Source: Candidatus Eiseniibacteriota bacterium (GTDB taxonomy: Bacteria > Eisenbacteria > RBG-16-71-46 > CAIMUX01 > WJJG01). From it: DNA of 64,000 nucleotides. The stretch spans positions 62,001 to 126,000 of the forward strand of contig JAGMBO010000034.1 of NCBI GenBank assembly GCA_023129715.1, written 5' to 3'. The notes below the pieces were generated by a model. That model searched no databases. It was not told where the DNA came from and worked only from the letters and a program-made list of their open reading frames with translations. Shown here piece by piece: positions 1-8,965 of this stretch (within the stretch, counting starts at the first letter, position 1; each line of letters opens with the position of its first letter). Made by a program: the position numbers and the translations under genes.

Positions 1-1
1 A

Positions 2-2947
2 GTGCCCCAGGTGGAAGGGGCCCCGTTGCCGATCTGCGCCGAGATCGTCGATTGCGTTGCCCCCGGCATCGCGGAGGTGACGCTCTACTACCGGATGAGC
101 GGGAGTGGGGCGCCCTACACGCTGACCGGGATGGTCGACCAAGGGGGCGGGCTCTACTGCGCCGACATCCCCGGCGAGGATGTCGCCTATCCGGGCGTCG
201 ATTACTACATCAAGGCGACCGACGGCGAGGTGGCTTCCTACGACCCCTCGACCGATCCACAGGGCAACCCCTACTCCATCGCGGTTCTGCCCAACGTGGC
301 ACCCGTCATCGAGCACGATCCGGTCGGATTCGCCCCGGCCGGCGAGGATGTCCTGATCACCGCGACGGTCACCGACGGTACGCACTTTGTCGATGCCGTC
401 TCCCTCTTCTACCGGCCCGGAGACACGATCCTCTACACGGAGATCGGAATGACGCCGCTCGGCGGCAACATGTACTCCGCCTCCATCCCGGGAAGCGTGG
501 TTCAGGCTCCCGATGGGGTCGACTACTACCTCTGGGCCACCGATAACCTCGGCCTGACCGCGACGCTCCCGACTCCCGACGACCCCTTCCACATCAACGT
601 CGGAGAGGAGGGATACTGCCTGGCCGTGGATCCCTGGGACATCTACGGCCAGGTGATCGTCAGCCCGGGTAACCAGAGCGGCGTTGATCTCGTCACGATC
701 ACCGTCACCGACTGCCTGGGCAGCCCGGTTCCGGATGCTCTCGTCGAGATCGACTTCTCGGAGTGCGATGGCACCTGCATCGATTTCCCCAACGACGGAC
801 TCGCGGGCGTGACCGATGAGTTCGGCGCCGTCACCCTCGATCCCCGGGTCGGATTCTGCGGCGCCTGCCTCGTGCATGTGCGCGTCAACGGTGTGATCGC
901 CACCTCCTACGACCAAACCGTAACTCCCGACTGGAACGGAATCGGTTCCGACGGGGTCGTCGATCAGACCGACCAGGACTACTTCGAGAGCATCTACCCC
1001 GGCGGGTATGATCAATGCCTCGACTTCAATGCCAACGCAATGCTCGACCCGGACGACGAGCTGCTCTTCTACACGGCTCTTGGCTTCGATGAGAACGACC
1101 GGCTGTGCAAAGAGATCGCACCCGAATTCTGCAGCGTGGAGCCCTGGGACACCTATGGGCTGGCCTTCGTCAGCCCCGGCAGCCAGAGCGGCGTGGATAC
1201 GGTCAGGGTGATGATCCTGGATACGATCGGCGCCTCGGTTCCCGAGGCGACCGTGACTCTCGATTTCTCCGCCTGTGACAGCCTGTGTATCGACACACCC
1301 GACGCCGGGCTGGTCGAGCTCACCGACGAGGAGGGTGTGGCGGTGCTCGACCCGCGCGTCGGCGGGTGCGAGGAGTGTGCGGTGATCGTGCGGGCGAACA
1401 ACGTGATCATCGGCATTTACGGGCCGGTGAGAAGCCCCGACTGGCACGGCCAGCGCGGGGACGGGGTCGTGGATGCCTTCGACGAGGCCTTCTTCCTCGA
1501 TGCCCTGCTGAGTCAAGATCAATGCGCCGACTACACGGGAGACGGATTTGTCGGGCCCGACGATGAGGCGATGTTCTACCAGGCCCTGCGTGCGCCCGAT
1601 ATGAACACCCATGCATGCAAGACGGCCGATCCATTCCTCTCCACGGTCGAACCCTGGGACACCTACGGGCAGGTGTTCGTCTCTCCCGGAACCCAGAGCG
1701 GCATCGACAGCGTGACGATCACGGTGCTCGACGAGTATGGCCTCCCCTTCCCGGGTGTCGAGGTCAGTATCGATCTCACCGATTGCGATGCGATCTGTGC
1801 CGACTACCCGGATGATGGCCTGAGCGGATCGGCCGACGTTGATGGCGTCGTCCTTCTCGACCCGCGTGCCGGGGGCTGCGCCGACTGCGAGATCGTCGTG
1901 CGCGCCGACAGTGTCGTGCTGCGCACCTACATTCGGATGACTAGCCCCGACTGGAATGGTGTCTATGCCGATGGGATGATCGATTCCACCGACATCGCGT
2001 TCTTCCTCGACGCCTATGCAGCCCAGGATCCCTGCGTGGACTACAACGGCGACAGCGTGGTCGACTCCCCGGATTCGTCCCTTTTCGCTGCATCACTCGC
2101 CGCCGGCGATGCGAACTCGCTCACCTGCTTCCCGCTGCGCATGACGGTCGAGCCGTGGGATACCTACGGGCAGGCATTCATCAGCCCCGGCAATCAGAGC
2201 GGGGTCGATGCCGTCACTGTCACGATTACCTCCGAGGAAGGGGTTCCCTTCGAGGGCATCGACATCGAGCTCGACTTCTCCGCCTGTACGGTCTGGGAGT
2301 ATCTCTGCATCGACTTGCCCGATGATGGCTTCACCGGCACCACGGGGCCCGACGGCGTCGCCATCCTCGATCCGCGCGCGGGGGGTTGCCAGGATTGCGT
2401 GGTCACCGTGCGCGCCAACGGCATTGCGGTGAAGAGCTATCCGCGCGTCGTCAGTACCGACTGGGACGGCTCGGTCGCCGATGGCCGCGTTGATAGCAAT
2501 GATGAAGCCTATTTCCTCACCGGCGGTCTATGTGCCGACTACGACGGCGACGGAATGGTCGGGATCGTCGATCTCCATACATTCGCGCTGGCCCACAATA
2601 CGGATGTCAACGACAAGCTGTGCAGTTGGTCGGGCGTGAGTCAGCAAACGGAACCTGCAACTGTAGGTAGGCTTGCACTGCGGATTCCGACAAACCCCAT
2701 GCGGACCCGGGAACCGCTCGAAGTCCACTTCTCACTGCCCGATGACGATCGCATCCGGCTGGAGGTCTTCGACATTCGCGGCGCGCTGGTCTCGACGATC
2801 GCCGAGGGGCGCTTCCCGGCGGGAACGAGCCGGGTCCGCTGGCCGGTGCTGGGGACTTCCGGCGCCCCGCTGGGCACAGGCGTCTACTTCATGAAGCTGC
2901 AGACCTCTGCGGGGAAGATGGCGCACAAGGTGATCTGCGTGCGCTGA
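2..2947 (+). CDS. Large secreted repeat protein with dockerin-like loops and FlgD/T9SS-like C-terminal domain (5' end outside window)
   Basis: The frame is open from the first base, so the true start lies upstream. The first ~200 residues are two Ig-like modules with the phrase VDYY. Four ~168-residue repeats follow, starting near residues 209, 377, 544 and 713. Each opens with a PWD-YG motif and SPG-QSG, holds a Cys-containing beta region, and ends with a dockerin-like calcium loop such as DYTGDGFVG or DYDGDGMVG. The last ~90 residues form a FlgD-like sandwich (FDIRGALV, then GTGVYFMKL) ending in Arg, as in type-A sorting domains of the type IX secretion system. It is probably exported and surface-attached or released. 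Its enzymatic role, if any, is not visible. Dockerin loops usually imply calcium binding or docking, but no cohesin is recognised in the window. Confidence 0.8.
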   Translation: MPQVEGAPLPICAEIVDCVAPGIAEVTLYYRMSGSGAPYTLTGMVDQGGGLYCADIPGEDVAYPGVDYYIKATDGEVASYDPSTDPQGNPYSIAVLPNVAPVIEHDPVGFAPAGEDVLITATVTDGTHFVDAVSLFYRPGDTILYTEIGMTPLGGNMYSASIPGSVVQAPDGVDYYLWATDNLGLTATLPTPDDPFHINVGEEGYCLAVDPWDIYGQVIVSPGNQSGVDLVTITVTDCLGSPVPDALVEIDFSECDGTCIDFPNDGLAGVTDEFGAVTLDPRVGFCGACLVHVRVNGVIATSYDQTVTPDWNGIGSDGVVDQTDQDYFESIYPGGYDQCLDFNANAMLDPDDELLFYTALGFDENDRLCKEIAPEFCSVEPWDTYGLAFVSPGSQSGVDTVRVMILDTIGASVPEATVTLDFSACDSLCIDTPDAGLVELTDEEGVAVLDPRVGGCEECAVIVRANNVIIGIYGPVRSPDWHGQRGDGVVDAFDEAFFLDALLSQDQCADYTGDGFVGPDDEAMFYQALRAPDMNTHACKTADPFLSTVEPWDTYGQVFVSPGTQSGIDSVTITVLDEYGLPFPGVEVSIDLTDCDAICADYPDDGLSGSADVDGVVLLDPRAGGCADCEIVVRADSVVLRTYIRMTSPDWNGVYADGMIDSTDIAFFLDAYAAQDPCVDYNGDSVVDSPDSSLFAASLAAGDANSLTCFPLRMTVEPWDTYGQAFISPGNQSGVDAVTVTITSEEGVPFEGIDIELDFSACTVWEYLCIDLPDDGFTGTTGPDGVAILDPRAGGCQDCVVTVRANGIAVKSYPRVVSTDWDGSVADGRVDSNDEAYFLTGGLCADYDGDGMVGIVDLHTFALAHNTDVNDKLCSWSGVSQQTEPATVGRLALRIPTNPMRTREPLEVHFSLPDDDRIRLEVFDIRGALVSTIAEGRFPAGTSRVRWPVLGTSGAPLGTGVYFMKLQTSAGKMAHKVICVR

Positions 2948-3030
2948 CGCGGGCAGGCGTGGCGATCCGCGGGGAGGGGAAGCGCGGGGGGGAGCGCGCC
3001 ACGGGTGATGTCGCACAGGCTTGACGCACG

Positions 3031-3047
3031 GGCCTGACGCGCAGGCC
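3031..3047. other. Short GC hairpin after the repeat protein
   Basis: GGCCTG, five bases, then CAGGCC form a perfect 6-bp inverted repeat 84 bases downstream of the preceding stop. There is no T tract, so it is at best a weak terminator. The rest of 2948-3185 holds no gene, only GC-rich short repeats and the promoter-like pair at 3123-3152. Confidence 0.3.
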
Positions 3048-3122
3048 ATGGCGCCCAAGCCTGACCCACAAGCCACGAGGCCCAGGGGCACGGGGTAGCT
3101 CACGGCTGCCACGTGTTTCGCG

Positions 3123-3152
3123 TTGCGCCTCGGGGACCTGCCGGCCTAGACT
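3123..3152 (+). promoter_or_regulatory. Putative sigma70-like promoter of the lipoprotein pair
   Basis: TTGCGC (3123-3128), an 18-base spacer and TAGACT (3147-3152) lie 34 bases before the ATG at 3186. The same layout occurs before several other genes of this window. Confidence 0.4.
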
Positions 3153-3185
3153 TCCTTTTTCAGGCTGTGTAGTGAGGATCCGACC

Positions 3186-4760
3186 ATGTGCGCGTTCTGC
3201 CGCCGGCCTCCGTATGGGCGGAAGGCAAAGAAACCGATACACCGGCTCGTCCTACAGTCCCGGTTTCCGGTGCTACTGGCCGTGCTGTTCCTGACTGCCC
3301 TCTGCAGCGGCCTCTCCTGCGATGAAGATCCCGCCTCCCCCTGTCCGGTCTATGAAGTCGGCGCCCTCGAGGGCTACGTGCTCGCCGCCGGCGAGGGAAT
3401 CGCCGCGATCGTCGGAGCGCGTTCTGCGGATTACACGACGGGACAAAGAGCCCGGGTCGAGGTGTTCTCCGACTCGACCGGCTGGTATCGGATCGAGCTC
3501 CCGGTGGGTCTCTATTACTTCCGCATCAGGGATCAGCAGACCCTCGACTCGCAGTCGGAGTGGGAATCGATCGAGGTGGGACCCGGAACCCAGCAGCTGG
3601 AGTTTCGGCACGGCTGTCTTACGGCACACATCGAGTGCCCCGCGGAGCTCGATGGCCGGAGCGTCCACGCCCGACTCTTCGGTGTCGAGCACCAAATTTT
3701 TAGTCAGTCCCGGGCCGACGCCGAGGTGCAGGACGGTCGGATCGAGCTAACCTTCCCGCTCGTCAAGGCCGGCTCGTACTATCTGGGATTGTCCCTCGGG
3801 TACCCCACTCTCTATCTACCTGGGGTTCTCGATTGGAACCAGGCGGATACGATCACCGTCTCTGACGATGACCCCACTACCTATGATGGATCGCTCGACT
3901 ACTACGCGACGATCTCGGGCAGCGCGGCGGGGAGCTGGCAAGTGGCCAATGTATCGCCCCCCAGCGTGGTGGCGTGGAGCGATGACATCAGATCGCTGGA
4001 TCACGCGGATGTCGCTGACGACGGGTCGTTCCGCATCGAGATGTTGACCCCCGGTGCGGTGCGACTGAGCGTCAGGCGGAGCGGCATCGACCGCTGGATC
4101 GGAGGGGAGTCGTTTGCGACCGCCACCCGCTTCGAATTGCAGTCCGGAGAACACATCACCGACATCTCGCTGATCGGCAGCGGCATCCGCTGCGGCTTCG
4201 AGGGACCCGGGTATGCCATCGAGCAGCGCGTCGAGATCGTGCTGCACCACGAGGCGGGCCATCGCTTCCGAGACTACTCCTCATGGGGCAACCAGGTCTC
4301 GATCTGCAACCTGCCCGCGGGCCGCTACGTGCTCTTCGTGTATGGCACCTGCGCAGGCGAGCCCTGGGCCGGTCAGTGGTACGACGGCGTGAACCTGAGG
4401 GCCGACGCCACCCCGATTGACTTAGATCCAGGAGAACTCGTTTCGCTCACGATTCACTTGCACGAAGGCGGTCGCATCGAGGGATGCGTGCTCGACGCCG
4501 ACGGCGCGCCGGCCCTGGATGCCCGCATCCAGGCATTCGATGCCGAGGGCGAGCCGCTCTGTCACGGATGGCAATACACAGACGACGGGTGCTTTGTGGT
4601 GACCGGCTTAGCCGACGGAGATTTCTACGTAGCCGCTGAGGCATGCCGCCGCGAGTTCTGGTACTACCCGGGCACCTGGGACCGCAGAGCGGCGCAGCCA
4701 ATCTCGATCATCGACCATGCCACGGTAACCGGCATCGAGTGGCGGCTGCCCGAGGAGTGA
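3186..4760 (+). CDS. Lipoprotein with carboxypeptidase-regulatory-like beta domains
   Basis: 524 aa. A long basic N-terminus leads into a hydrophobic segment ending in the lipobox SGLSC, so the mature protein should be lipidated and begin CDEDPASPC. The body consists of repeated beta-sandwich modules of the CarboxypepD_reg/SpaA type: phrases such as LEGYVLAAGEG, DSTGWYRIELPVGLYYFRI and GRIEGCVLDADGAPALDARI mark at least three. These modules normally bind or scaffold and are not catalytic. ATG 3186 is chosen because GAGG lies ten bases upstream. The next gene starts 29 bases after the stop and encodes a paralogue ending in a similar acidic -PEE tail, so the two probably form an operon of envelope proteins. 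No specific ligand can be inferred. Confidence 0.7.
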   Translation: MCAFCRRPPYGRKAKKPIHRLVLQSRFPVLLAVLFLTALCSGLSCDEDPASPCPVYEVGALEGYVLAAGEGIAAIVGARSADYTTGQRARVEVFSDSTGWYRIELPVGLYYFRIRDQQTLDSQSEWESIEVGPGTQQLEFRHGCLTAHIECPAELDGRSVHARLFGVEHQIFSQSRADAEVQDGRIELTFPLVKAGSYYLGLSLGYPTLYLPGVLDWNQADTITVSDDDPTTYDGSLDYYATISGSAAGSWQVANVSPPSVVAWSDDIRSLDHADVADDGSFRIEMLTPGAVRLSVRRSGIDRWIGGESFATATRFELQSGEHITDISLIGSGIRCGFEGPGYAIEQRVEIVLHHEAGHRFRDYSSWGNQVSICNLPAGRYVLFVYGTCAGEPWAGQWYDGVNLRADATPIDLDPGELVSLTIHLHEGGRIEGCVLDADGAPALDARIQAFDAEGEPLCHGWQYTDDGCFVVTGLADGDFYVAAEACRREFWYYPGTWDRRAAQPISIIDHATVTGIEWRLPEE

Positions 4761-4789
4761 GAGAGTTGAGAAGGGGGAGATCACCGGCC

Positions 4790-6472
4790 ATGCCACCGCG
4801 GCGGCATCAGCGGCATCAGTGGCTCATCCCGCCATGGGTTGGGGCCAGGGCGATGCTCTCCGCCCTCGCCGCGCTCGCCCTGCTCTTGACAGCCGGCGGG
4901 TGCGATGAGGACGAGCGGCTCTGCCGGCCTGGGGTTGCGGGAGGGCGGATCGAGGGCCGCGTGCGAACCGGGGTGCTCCCGGTCGATGCTGAGATCCAGA
5001 TCTACGGGATTCCCGAGGGCGACAGAAGGCGGACCGATTTCCAGACGACCGTCGATTCCACCGGACACTACGGCTTGGATGTCCCGGCCGACCGCTACGT
5101 ACTCAGAGTGTACGAACGCAGCACCTACGGCCGTTTCTACTACCGCGCCGCGGGGCTCTCGTACAACGACGACCTGCGCGATACGCTCATTGTCGACTAC
5201 GACCGCTCCCCGGTGATCGCCGACTTCGACTTGGGAAGCCTCGAGATCCATGTCGATCTCTCGGCCGCCCTGGATGAGCAGTGGAGCCAAGTGCTCCTCT
5301 ATTGCCGGGACGGCGAGCCCCCCGCGGAGATCCTCGAGCGGGTCGATTCGGAGCGGACCAAGGTCGCCAACGGCGCGCTCGATTTCCTGTATGGCGGGGT
5401 TCCCCCGGGTGAGTACAAGGTGGAGATCGTGATCAGCCCCCGGGACAACCCCATCCAGGAGCGCTTCTGGCTGCCGGGCGTTGTCGACCCGACCGCCTCT
5501 CCTTGGATTACGGTCGCCGCCAACGAGACGGTCGCGGCGTCGGGCACCGTCGTTTCCGAACCGGCGAGGGTCGAGGGCGAGGTCGTCGGCGCCTGGCGCG
5601 AGTTCAACCTCGGTCGGTCGCCCAATCTCTTCCTCTACGATCTGGATTCGCTGCAGGTGGTCGGCCCAATCCCGGTGGCGGCGGACGGCAGCTTCGCCGC
5701 CGAGATCTATCTGCCCCGGCCGGTCAAGATCCTGATCTCTCAATTCAACATCGACCAGTGGATCGGGGGAATGGGCTTCGATGAGGCGGAGATCTTCCCC
5801 CTCGAGGCGGGTCAGACGATCACGGGCGTCCACTTTTCCCAGTGCGGTCTCTACCTCACGGGGGCAGAGCCCGACATGCATCTCACCGCCCTTGTGCTCG
5901 AGCTCTACACCTCACCCGGACAGATGCGCGTTGCCCAATGGCATACATCCTCGATCCACTACGCCGCCGTGGGGATCCCCAACCTGCGCCCCGGGACCTA
6001 TCGGCTGCGTATCGAGCCCCGGCGCTCCGGTCTCTCTCCCTGGCAGCCGCAGTGGTTCAATCGCACATCCACCTTCGAAGAGGCCGAGACGATCACGATC
6101 GCCGCGGAAGGTGAGATCGTCCCTCTCGCTATCTCGCTCGAGAGGGGCGGCGCGATTCGCGGGACGGTGATCGAACCCGAGGAGGCCCATCGCCCCGGCT
6201 ACGTGCTTCTCGTCACTCCGGCCGATACGTCGGCATGTTGGGGGTACGTCTACACCATGCGCCCCACCAGCAACTACGAAGCCCTAGGCCTCCCGGACGG
6301 CGACTGGAAGGTCGGTGCCACCACTAGACTGCTGTACGACGACTGCCCGCTAGACCCTCCGGACGATACGATCTGGTATCCGGGAACGGCCGATTGGGAG
6401 GCGGCGACGGTGATCGAGATCCGCGATCATGGTGAGGTGAGCGGGATCGACATTCCCGCGCCCGAGGAGTAG
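4790..6472 (+). CDS. Paralogous lipoprotein with carboxypeptidase-regulatory-like domains
   Basis: 560 aa. ATG 4790 is preferred over earlier in-frame codons because AAGGGGGAGA sits nine bases upstream. An Arg/His-rich N-terminus, a hydrophobic stretch and the lipobox TAGGC predict a lipoprotein beginning CDEDERLC, much like the preceding protein (CDEDPASPC). The body shows the same repeated beta modules (GGRIEGRVRTGVLPVDAEIQIYG; VEGEVVGAWREF; RGTVIEPEE), a shared DQWIGG motif and the same -PEE terminus. Tandem duplication of an ancestral gene is the simplest explanation. Function unknown; envelope-located binding or scaffold role inferred. Confidence 0.7.
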   Translation: MPPRRHQRHQWLIPPWVGARAMLSALAALALLLTAGGCDEDERLCRPGVAGGRIEGRVRTGVLPVDAEIQIYGIPEGDRRRTDFQTTVDSTGHYGLDVPADRYVLRVYERSTYGRFYYRAAGLSYNDDLRDTLIVDYDRSPVIADFDLGSLEIHVDLSAALDEQWSQVLLYCRDGEPPAEILERVDSERTKVANGALDFLYGGVPPGEYKVEIVISPRDNPIQERFWLPGVVDPTASPWITVAANETVAASGTVVSEPARVEGEVVGAWREFNLGRSPNLFLYDLDSLQVVGPIPVAADGSFAAEIYLPRPVKILISQFNIDQWIGGMGFDEAEIFPLEAGQTITGVHFSQCGLYLTGAEPDMHLTALVLELYTSPGQMRVAQWHTSSIHYAAVGIPNLRPGTYRLRIEPRRSGLSPWQPQWFNRTSTFEEAETITIAAEGEIVPLAISLERGGAIRGTVIEPEEAHRPGYVLLVTPADTSACWGYVYTMRPTSNYEALGLPDGDWKVGATTRLLYDDCPLDPPDDTIWYPGTADWEAATVIEIRDHGEVSGIDIPAPEE

Positions 6473-6569
6473 AGGGCGGTCTCGCCTCCCCATGAAGAAC
6501 TGGCGGCTTCGCCCATCCGCACATCAAGGACACCTGGTCATCGGCGGGTGGCCGGATGATCCCCCCCGA

Positions 6570-6884
6570 CTACTCCACGTCGTCCTCGCCCCGCAGGATC
6601 TCGCGCGCCGCGGCGGCATGTTCCTTGGGCACCAGGACGAGCGCCTGGAAGGGTGGGCGCGTGACGCCGAACGCCGGCCCCGAGAACGGCATCAGGCCGA
6701 GGGCCTGATCACCCTGGACGACATAGGGGATCTCGGCGCTATCGAGCAGCGACTTGACGACGGCGAGCATGGCCAGATCGGCGGTCTCGAGCACCGTTTC
6801 GAGATCCGGCCCGGCGGGCGGGCCCGTGGGCAGGCCGTCGGGCGGGCCGTCGGGCGAGCCGGAGCGTGACGTAGGCGGTTGCAT
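6570..6884 (-). CDS. DUF2007-like small protein
   Basis: 104 aa. After a Pro/Gly-rich N-terminus the protein reads DLETVLETADLAMLAVVKSLLDSAEIPYVV, then a short loop, then a strand ALVLVPKEHAAAAREIL. This is the alpha-beta pattern of DUF2007 (putative signal-transducing protein), a ferredoxin-like ACT-like fold of unknown function. The tail of the SecY paralogue at 18967-20547 has the same outline (FETVLETEMAEVLLDEHDI, then LWVPEESREAAARIL), which is one reason to note it. The start codon lies inside the 73-nt duplicated leader described separately. The gene is monocistronic and divergent from the gene at 7162. Confidence 0.6.
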   Translation of the reverse strand: MQPPTSRSGSPDGPPDGLPTGPPAGPDLETVLETADLAMLAVVKSLLDSAEIPYVVQGDQALGLMPFSGPAFGVTRPPFQALVLVPKEHAAAAREILRGEDDVE

Positions 6885-6933
6885 GCCCGAACCTTACAAC
6901 CTGGCCGCTCCGGAGCACAAGCCGACAGGACAG
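6861..6933. repeat. 73-nt dispersed leader repeat, copy A
   Basis: About 90 percent identical to 10185-10257 in the same orientation. The core GGTTGCATGCCCGAACC, then a T or C, then TACAACC, can fold as GGTTG/CAACC extended by GGC/GCC pairing. Read on the minus strand, it holds TTGTGC, an 18-base spacer and TAAGGT, then the ATG of the DUF2007-like gene. It may therefore be a promoter plus leader shared by two genes. Confidence 0.7.
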
Positions 6934-7066
6934 ACTCGGATGGGGGAGGCTCCCAGCTTTCGGGCGGCCGGATAACGTGTAGCTGAAGCTCGCTGACGGG
7001 TTGGAGGTGCACTCGGTCTGGTAGGAGCGAACGCCCCGGCATCGACGACACCCCGCCATAGACGAC

Positions 7067-7096
7067 TTGTGATCCTGCTGCACTGCCCTCTAGAAT
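7067..7096 (+). promoter_or_regulatory. Putative sigma70-like promoter
   Basis: TTGTGA (7067-7072), an 18-base spacer and TAGAAT (7091-7096) give a 5' leader of about 60 bases before the ATG at 7162. The rest of 6885-7161 contains only the repeat copy A and no gene. Confidence 0.5.
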
Positions 7097-7161
7097 CGTT
7101 CCCGAGACGGTGCTATCGCCCCAGCGAGGCGAATCGAGTGCCTGATCCGAGGAATACGCCA

Positions 7162-8517
7162 ATGGTAGGGAAACTGCTCACCATCGTCCTGGCCCTCTCG
7201 TTCCTGGTGGGTCCTACGTCCAAGCCGGCTGTCGCCACGACCACGAGTGGCCTGCCGCCGACGGTGCCGCTACTCGCGGCCGGGCCTGGACTCGGCGGAG
7301 CCGGCGACCGCCAGACGACCAGCCTCACGGACTCCCTCGGTCCCCAACCGGAGCGAGTTGTGCACTTCTTGCCGCCCAGCCTCCTCCGAGGAGGGTTCAA
7401 ACATGGGGTCCTCTCATTTCCCGACGACATCTTCATGCAGCACGTTCGCGAGCAGCCCTATCCAACCATGGATGCAGCGAAGTCCGCCGCCACCAAGGAT
7501 GCCTTGATTGGGAGCATCATCGTGAGTGCTGCCGTTGGCGGCGTAGCCGCCTGGCTCGTCGATGAAGACAAGAGCCTCATCGGCGGTGGAACTGCTCTCG
7601 GCTATTTCGCGCTCTCCTTTCCTTGGACGCGGGGTCAGCTCATCAGTAGAACGACCGAGCGGCATGAAGTCTTGTTTGATGGCCGGTGGGAGAATCCAGC
7701 TGAACGAGGTCTCGTGCAGCGCAACGGGCGTTGGGCGGATCCGGATAGAGAGGCGTGGTTTCTGGCCACCCGAGTTGGAACGCCCGAAGCCTTTCGGGAC
7801 TACCTGAGCGAGTACCCTGGCGGTCAGTACGATTCCCAAGCGCACACCGAGCTCGACAGTCTCGACTGTCACTCATGGCGTTCGGCGCGACTGGGCGATT
7901 CAGTCGAGAGCTACCATGCCTATCTCGCATCCTTTCCGAGCGGGAGATCCGTCAGGGGTGCTCGATCGAGTCTCAGGGATAGGCTCAGAGGGCGGGTCTG
8001 GACGGTGGAGACGGTGAAGATGACCAGCGTCGATGCGGGTGACTCCCCCAGCATCCGGCCGGCAATCTTCTCTTCGTTGAGGGACTTCGCCGAAGATGCA
8101 TTAACGGCAAGCGGCCACGAGCTCGTCGGCGGGCGAAGTGGCGGTGTGATCACCATCGAGTACACAGAACGAATGGCGGGAGAGAGCTACACCGTCACGA
8201 TGCCGGAGACGCGCGACGTGGTGTTGGTGCCATCCGACGAGTTCCCGAATGTCCCGGGAGTCCCACCCAGACTCGTGGAAAGGAGTCCGGATACGCTCCC
8301 ATGGCCGGGCGGGATCGCGATCCCCGTCACACGCACGGCGCGAACCACCTTTTACCTACCAACTCACGCCAAGATAGCGGATCTCAAGATCACCTTTCTC
8401 ATCGACGGACTCGGCGAGGTCCTGAGTCTAGCCTTCACCGATCTTCCCCCCATCCGCGACTCGGGCAGGATCCCTGACGAGTTCCGCTCTGCGGTCGAAG
8501 CGGCATTGGCACCTTGA
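7162..8517 (+). CDS. Secreted or envelope hypothetical protein
   Basis: 451 aa. ATG 7162 follows GAGGAA and begins a signal peptide (KLLTIVLALSFLVGP, cleavage near AVA-TT). A possible internal hydrophobic pair around IIVSAAVGGVAAWLV and GGGTALGYFALSFPW suggests inner-membrane anchoring. Two copies of a short helical repeat follow (FRDYLSEYPGGQYDSQAHTEL and YHAYLASFPSGRSVRGARSSL), a motif seen in many periplasmic or outer-membrane proteins. The C-terminal ~200 residues form an unrecognised beta-rich domain. No catalytic residues are evident. It is convergent with the lipoprotein gene ending at 8966. Confidence 0.6.
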   Translation: MVGKLLTIVLALSFLVGPTSKPAVATTTSGLPPTVPLLAAGPGLGGAGDRQTTSLTDSLGPQPERVVHFLPPSLLRGGFKHGVLSFPDDIFMQHVREQPYPTMDAAKSAATKDALIGSIIVSAAVGGVAAWLVDEDKSLIGGGTALGYFALSFPWTRGQLISRTTERHEVLFDGRWENPAERGLVQRNGRWADPDREAWFLATRVGTPEAFRDYLSEYPGGQYDSQAHTELDSLDCHSWRSARLGDSVESYHAYLASFPSGRSVRGARSSLRDRLRGRVWTVETVKMTSVDAGDSPSIRPAIFSSLRDFAEDALTASGHELVGGRSGGVITIEYTERMAGESYTVTMPETRDVVLVPSDEFPNVPGVPPRLVERSPDTLPWPGGIAIPVTRTARTTFYLPTHAKIADLKITFLIDGLGEVLSLAFTDLPPIRDSGRIPDEFRSAVEAALAP

Positions 8518-8564
8518 CGGTTCTGCTTTCGGAGAAAGGGAAAGAGACCCCTGATGCACAGGCA

Positions 8565-8753
8565 TTATGGGGGCATGGCGTCCGCGAACATTGCCCTTCC
8601 GGTGGACAGGCACATCTGGTCGGCCTCGTGTTCCATATCGTGGATCTTCTTGCTCTGCTGCTTGAAGTGCTTGTCCCAGTCGATGTATTCCCTGACTATT
8701 CGACCGAACTCGGCAACTGTGTGTCTGGTCAACTGACAGTACTCGATAATGCT
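8565..8753 (-). pseudogene. Possible remnant of a coding sequence without a start
   Basis: The interval 8518-8965 holds no complete gene. On the minus strand a 63-codon open stretch with protein-like, charged composition (phrases REYIDWDKHFKQQSKKIHDMEHEADQM) runs from just after a stop at 8754-8756 to a stop at 8565-8567, with no initiation codon in its first part. This looks like a decayed fragment. I do not recognise the parent family. The remaining ~200 bases to 8965 show nothing. Confidence 0.25.
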
Positions 8754-8965
8754 CTACTGAACCTCAGTAGTGTCCAACGTTTTCGACTTGCACAGTGAGT
8801 GATCACCCACGCGGCGCCGGGTGGTCTGAGAACTGATCCTGCAACCCGCTCCCAGGGCGAGCGACCGTCGCCTCGCACGCAGCAAGGCTGCTGTCAGTCG
8901 GTCAACCCTGTGGCCTGGAGGCAGGCCACCAGCCCCCAGCATGCTCGCAGTCAAGCAAGAGCGAC